A stretch of 64,000 nt of DNA from CAVQSS01 sp963746605. Lineage in GTDB: Bacteria > Desulfobacterota > RBG-13-43-22. Below the pieces are notes generated by a model that saw nothing but the letters and a program-made list of their open reading frames with translations, searched no databases and was not told the DNA's origin. The position numbers and the translations under genes were made by a program. Shown in pieces: positions 60,582 to 64,000 of this stretch; positions within the stretch are counted from its first letter, which is position 1; the number at the start of each line of letters is the position of its first letter. The stretch is from contig CAVVCH010000007.1 in NCBI GenBank assembly GCA_963746605.1, positions 3,950-67,949 on the forward strand, read 5' to 3'.

Positions 60582-60911
60582 GTGAAAAGAGTTATTAAGG
60601 AATACAAGGATTTTTTTATTGAAGCCAATAAAACCATGACGCCTGAAAGCGTTGTCCGGGCCGAGGAAAAGGCCAATCAGATTATGCTGAATCTTAAACT
60701 GGGCGAACTACGAAAGGAATTAGGCATTAAACAGGGGGACATCAAGGGGTTCAGCCAATCCGGTGTTTCAAAAATCGAAGGCAGAGAAGACTTAAAGATC
60801 TCCACGCTTATTTCATATTGTAAAGCTCTTGGGGTGGAGGTTGAAATAAAGACTTTTTTAAAAAAAGCGCTACCGAAGTCAAGGTCAAAGGTCCTCCTTC
60901 GCGCGGGTTGA
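60582..60911 (+). CDS. XRE-family (HigA-like) antitoxin/regulator
   Basis: A 109-residue protein with a helix-turn-helix in LGELRKELGIKQGDIKGF and QSGVSKIEGREDLKISTLI. The start is GTG 60582 with AGGAGG nine bases before it; an ATG at 60549 is in frame but has a poor site. Antitoxins of this type follow a HigB toxin gene. A short upstream open stretch (LADQIFDDFLECQEE) could be the toxin's lost end but no complete toxin is there. Confidence 0.7.
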   Translation: MKRVIKEYKDFFIEANKTMTPESVVRAEEKANQIMLNLKLGELRKELGIKQGDIKGFSQSGVSKIEGREDLKISTLISYCKALGVEVEIKTFLKKALPKSRSKVLLRAG

Positions 60912-60954
60912 AGACTATCTTTTGGAAATTCCAGCTCTTAGGCTCTGTAGTTCC

Positions 60955-61072
60955 GTCCTCCGTCGTCTGTCATCTGTCATCCGGTCCCTGTGGCTCTGAT
61001 CTCTGAGGCTCTGAAGTTCTGTCATCCGTCATCTGTCCTCTGTCATCCGTCTTTCGTCGTCTGTCATCCGCA
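60955..61072. repeat. GTCATC array, tract 10
   Basis: A run of GTCGTCTG/GTCATCTG words with embedded GGCTCTG(A/T)AGTTC words. It is the rightmost tract and ends 49 bases before the IS630 element. Confidence 0.9.
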
Positions 61073-61120
61073 GTTTGGAGGATTACAAGTAGTGTATATT
61101 TTAGGCATTTCCGCATACTA

Positions 61121-62342
61121 GTATCATGTAACGTTAATATTTCGTATATTTAAAAAATATGCTATAATGGCGACAACTCACTGAGGGAGGTCGCCATGTC
61201 ACCAAGATATCGAGTAACCTTGACCAAAGAGGAGCGCCAAGATCTGGAGACCCTGACCCATCGTGGAAAAACCCACGCCAGAAAGTTTATCCATGCCCGT
61301 GCATTACTTTTATGTGATGCGGGGCCGGATGGACCAGCCTGGAATGTTTCCGACGTGGCCGCAGCGCTGGGGGTTACCAGTCGGGCGATTGAACACCTGA
61401 AGAAACGATTTGTTGAGGAAGGGCTGGAAGCGGCCCTGGAGCGTAAGCCTCGGGAAATGCCTCCACGAGAAGTCACCTTTGACGGAGCCTTTGAAGCCCG
61501 ATTGATCGCTTTGGCCTGTTCCGAAGCCCCGGAAGGTCGTCGGCGGTGGACAGTCAGGCTCTTGGCCGATAAGGCTGTCGAACTGGACTTTGCCCCTTCG
61601 GTATCGCATATGACGGTACAGCGGGTTTTAAAAAAAACGAACTTAAACCTCACCGCAGCCGATACTGGAAAATCCCTCCCGAAGGGAATGCGGCCTTTGT
61701 AGCCCAAATGGAAGATGTCCTGGAGATCTATCATTTGCCTTATGATCCGGCGTACCCGGTGGTGTGTATGGATGAATCCAACAAACAAATGATTGGCGAG
61801 CTTATAAAACCGATCCCCTGCGCTCCGAGACAGCCGGCGCGCATTGATCATGAATACGTCCGCAACGGGGTGGCAGAGATATTTATGGAAGTGGAGCCCC
61901 TGGCCGGAAAAAGGCATGTCGCTATCATGGAACGACGTACCCGTAAAGATTGGGCCGTACAAATCAGGCAGATGCTTGATAAACGTTACCCCAAGGCGAT
62001 TAAGGTCCGTTTGGTTATGGATAATCTGAATACCCATCACATCGCCTCACTCTACGAAACCTTTAAACCCAAAGAAGCCAGACGGTTGGTGGAACGACTG
62101 GATATTCATTACACCCCGAAACACGGAAGTTGGTTAAATATGGCGGAGATCGAACTCAGCGTCATGAAAGGACAATGCCTCGATCGCCGGATTCCGGACA
62201 TGGTTACCATGCAGACTGAAGTAGCCGCTTGGGAAAAAGATCGCAACAACAGTGCAAAAAAAATTAATTGGCAATTCACAACCTCAGATGCTCGGATTAG
62301 ACTGAAAAGGCTTTATCCGAACTTATAACTGTTACATGATAC
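61121..62342 (+). mobile_element. IS630-family insertion sequence
   Basis: 1222 bases with 12-base terminal inverted repeats GTATCATGTAAC (61121-61132) and GTTACATGATAC (62331-62342), bounded by TA on both sides as expected for this family. It contains one transposase gene split over two frames. It lies between tract 10 and the tRNA fragment. Confidence 0.85.
61196..62328 (+). CDS. IS630-type transposase, two frames joined by a -1 slippery site
   Basis: The first frame (169 residues, from 61196) has the helix-turn-helix domains (VAAALGVTSRAIEHLKKRF). The second carries the DDE catalytic domain: aspartate in VCMDESNK, aspartate in LVMDNLNTH and glutamate in LNMAEIELSVM. A run of eight A (61630-61637) contains A_AAA_AAA in the right phase, and a -1 slip there reads LKKNELKPHRSRYWKIPPEG, giving one continuous protein of about 377 residues. 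Both programmed slippage and a simple mutation are possible, but the fit favours slippage. The terminal repeats are intact. Confidence 0.85.
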
Positions 62343-62499
62343 TAGTCCCTCGGAACAGCTAATATTTCGGATAGAGTCGTTTCAATGGACGCGAGCGTCT
62401 GGCGTTGTGAATTGCCAGACAATTTCTCTCGCACTGTTGTTCCGGGGAGCGGCCACTCCTGGAAAAATTTAGGACAGGTTTGGACAGAGGCACACAGAA

Positions 62500-62533
62500 A
62501 AGGGGCTGAAGCCGAGATTGGCTTCAACCCCTT
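62500..62533 (-). terminator. Bidirectional hairpin next to the tRNA fragment
   Basis: AAGGGGCTGAAGCC (62500-62513) and GGCTTCAACCCCTT (62520-62533) pair with one mismatch. T runs lie on both sides. It is where the terminator of the original tRNA-Leu gene would be expected. Confidence 0.7.
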
Positions 62534-62541
62534 GTTTTTAC

Positions 62542-62600
62542 TGGTGCCGGAGGTCGGAATTGAACCGACATGACCGCGGGGGTCGGGGGATTTTGAGTCA
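62542..62600 (-). tRNA. 3' part of a tRNA-Leu(CAA), probable attachment site
   Basis: On the minus strand this reads from the anticodon loop (GACTCAAAATC) through the variable arm to the T arm (GGTTCAATTCC) and CCGGCACCA. The acceptor, D arm and 5' anticodon stem are missing and the upstream bases do not pair. It is the core left when an integrative element enters at a tRNA 3' end. The element should lie at higher coordinates, where the intact tRNA would also be. The rest of 62,343-62,856 shows no gene. Confidence 0.75.
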
Positions 62601-62856
62601 ATAGTGAACGTAAGGCGATTTCCCATCAAATTTCAATCGCTTAATTTTCAATCAGTTAGAAGGACCAAATTGGAATATCTTGGGGGATTGTGGTGCTATT
62701 CTTCGGTTAGGACGGCTACAGTTTAGCTACAGTTTTTAAGCCCACAGCACGGGGGATTTATGGTCCCCCGACTACCTTACTCGCCGCATCAGGCAAGAAA
62801 AGTCATGTTCCCTCCAGGCGGCCTGAACCAACATCTCGTTCTCAGGGGTTGCCGGA

Positions 62857-64000
62857 TCAACAAGCCATTTCCCTAAGCTTTTCATAAATACTGACCATGC
62901 CGAGAGTATCCATTCGGCAGTATTGCAGCAACCCCTGCCTGATCTTTTCCGTTTCCGCCGGATCCCCGCATTGGCACATCCGGAAATACCCTTCCATCGC
63001 CATCCCCCCGTCTCGAATTTCCAGCCCCTGATAGCTCATCTCTGGGACCAAGGCCGGGAGGACCATCTTCTGGGAGTACGACCCTTTCATGTCCCAGTGG
63101 TACCAGTCCCTTGTTCGAAAAGGGCTGGCCAAGTCCCGCAGGTTGCTAATGATGGTTTCAATCTTGTCCCGATGTTCGGGGAACCAGTCGGCGAGTTGGC
63201 TTAAAATGGTCTTCTCGAAAGAGGCGTTGTAAGCCAGGACGCAGGCGGTATCGGGGATATCCCGAACCAGTTTTTCAACCAAAGGGCGCCTGGGGTCAAT
63301 GTTCGACTGCGCCAGAAACTCGGCATGGGCCAGACTCGATTTATCCCCCTGAAGGGAGTGTAGGGAATACTGGTAAGGGACCTGCTGGTAGGGCCTGGTA
63401 AAATCGTATATCGGTATGGCCGTCATGAAGGTTTCGAAATCGAAGAAATAGAGGGGGTACCAGAGGGTGTCGAGAAAACCTCTGATGCCATCCGGGTTGA
63501 CACGCTCTTCCTGACCCAGATAAGCCTCAATCTGGAGGGACTGAATCGGGGACAAGGCGTCCTTCGGGACATCTTCCAGCCGGAGAAATCCTCGTCGGTA
63601 TAAATCCCAGGGATTGGTTCCCCGCCGGGCCAAGTCCAAAACCGAATACTCCGGGATGTGGGCCCGGCAGTGGCCCTGGAAGTCACACGGATAAGGGTCG
63701 TCGCAGTGCTCCCCGATATCGGTAACCGGAAGGCCCTCGGCCAGGGTTTTCCGCAGCCGCCTGATTTCCTCCCGGACCCACCCTTCCCGTTCTATAGCCG
63801 TCCGGGTGAGGTCTTCGAAAAGGAACAACTGGTCCAAGTCCAAGGCCCCGTTTCTGACATACTGATTGTTGATATAGACCAGGTAAGCCTTACGGACCGG
63901 GAACCCCGAGGTTTTGAGGACGAAGTATTGGAGGGCAATGTCGTTGAGGTAGACTTCCTTGATCCCGGTGCTCCCCTTGACTTCGTAGAGGTCCCACTGG
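62857..64000 (-). CDS. DUF2779 protein: Cas4-like nuclease plus DEDD-type exonuclease, partial
   Basis: The frame is open to the right window edge, so the N-terminus is missing. The visible 380 or so residues begin with a PD-(D/E)XK-type motif (WDLYEVKG, then NDIALQYFVL), then a cysteine cluster (HCDDPYPCDFQGHC) like the iron-sulfur site of Cas4. An exonuclease-like domain follows with FFDFETF, LAYNASFEKTIL and CRMDTLGM. The DUF2779/TM0106-type family is predicted to act in DNA repair or defence. It is the only visible gene of the putative integrative element. Confidence 0.8.
   Translation of the reverse strand, partial: QWDLYEVKGSTGIKEVYLNDIALQYFVLKTSGFPVRKAYLVYINNQYVRNGALDLDQLFLFEDLTRTAIEREGWVREEIRRLRKTLAEGLPVTDIGEHCDDPYPCDFQGHCRAHIPEYSVLDLARRGTNPWDLYRRGFLRLEDVPKDALSPIQSLQIEAYLGQEERVNPDGIRGFLDTLWYPLYFFDFETFMTAIPIYDFTRPYQQVPYQYSLHSLQGDKSSLAHAEFLAQSNIDPRRPLVEKLVRDIPDTACVLAYNASFEKTILSQLADWFPEHRDKIETIISNLRDLASPFRTRDWYHWDMKGSYSQKMVLPALVPEMSYQGLEIRDGGMAMEGYFRMCQCGDPAETEKIRQGLLQYCRMDTLGMVSIYEKLREMAC

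Noticed and set aside
61196..62328. Transposase as a dead pseudogene
   Set aside because: The break is -1 at a correctly phased A_AAA_AAA site, terminal repeats are intact and the catalytic residues are present.
62385..62573. Small protein-coding frame ending in VPEVGIEPT
   Set aside because: It reads the antisense of the tRNA-Leu fragment and its terminator; this is a familiar false gene next to tRNA 3' ends.
62542..62660. A complete tRNA-Leu gene
   Set aside because: Upstream of the anticodon loop the bases do not form the anticodon stem, D arm or acceptor stem.

Overview
The window looks like a chromosomal segment of a strictly anaerobic, moderately GC-rich Desulfobacterota (deltaproteobacterial) bacterium. 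The grounds are a ferredoxin-dependent 2-oxoacid oxidoreductase, two TRAP transporter operons for organic acids, a GlcD/GlcF-type hydroxyacid oxidase, a heterodisulfide-reductase-like iron-sulfur protein, hybrid cluster protein, an archaeal-type thymidylate synthase and a probable selenocysteine-encoding TGA. The taxonomic call is inference from gene content.

1-11.5 kb is a catabolic block: porAB end, a GntR regulator, TRAP operon 1 (dctQ-dctM-dctP) joined to glcD-glcF, then TRAP operon 2 (dctP, hairpin, dctQM) behind a near-consensus promoter with a palindrome beside it. 11.7-28.2 kb is mostly core: glgA, a ZraP/Spy-like periplasmic protein with a histidine kinase, a SecD-SecF fusion, a radical SAM gene next to a C_GCAxxG_C_C selenoprotein, adenine deaminase, an M24 peptidase, a diguanylate cyclase, thymidylate synthase and an HI0933-type flavoprotein. 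28.3-38.8 kb is a mosaic: rlmN and an rlmN fragment, two 885-bp copies of a membrane methyltransferase cassette around hcp, toxin-antitoxin modules, an Rrf2 regulator facing a PPOX gene across overlapping palindromes, and hbd with a MarR regulator. 38.8-48 kb returns to core genes: hisI-hisG, a TPR lipoprotein, an aminotransferase, engB, an Hdr-like protein, DUF362 and CsgG.

48.6-56.7 kb is an exopolysaccharide operon (Wza-like lipoprotein, Wzz-like chain-length protein, AAA ATPase with LysM, BY-type kinase, glycosylphosphotransferase). Its intergenic gaps have been expanded by dispersed repeats. The most striking is an intact four-helix-bundle (S23/IVP-type) gene lying between two oppositely oriented arrays of an ~8-bp GATGAC(A/G)G unit, with several decayed copies nearby. 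57-61 kb is packed with toxin-antitoxin modules and relics, more GATGAC arrays, a group II intron RT relic and an IS630-type element. The right edge has a 3' tRNA-Leu fragment that looks like the attachment site of an integrative element carrying a Cas4-like/exonuclease (DUF2779) gene.

Ten frame breaks were found in otherwise convincing genes, nine of them +1. This pattern favours uncorrected insertion errors over real gene decay, so those genes are annotated as whole genes with the break marked.
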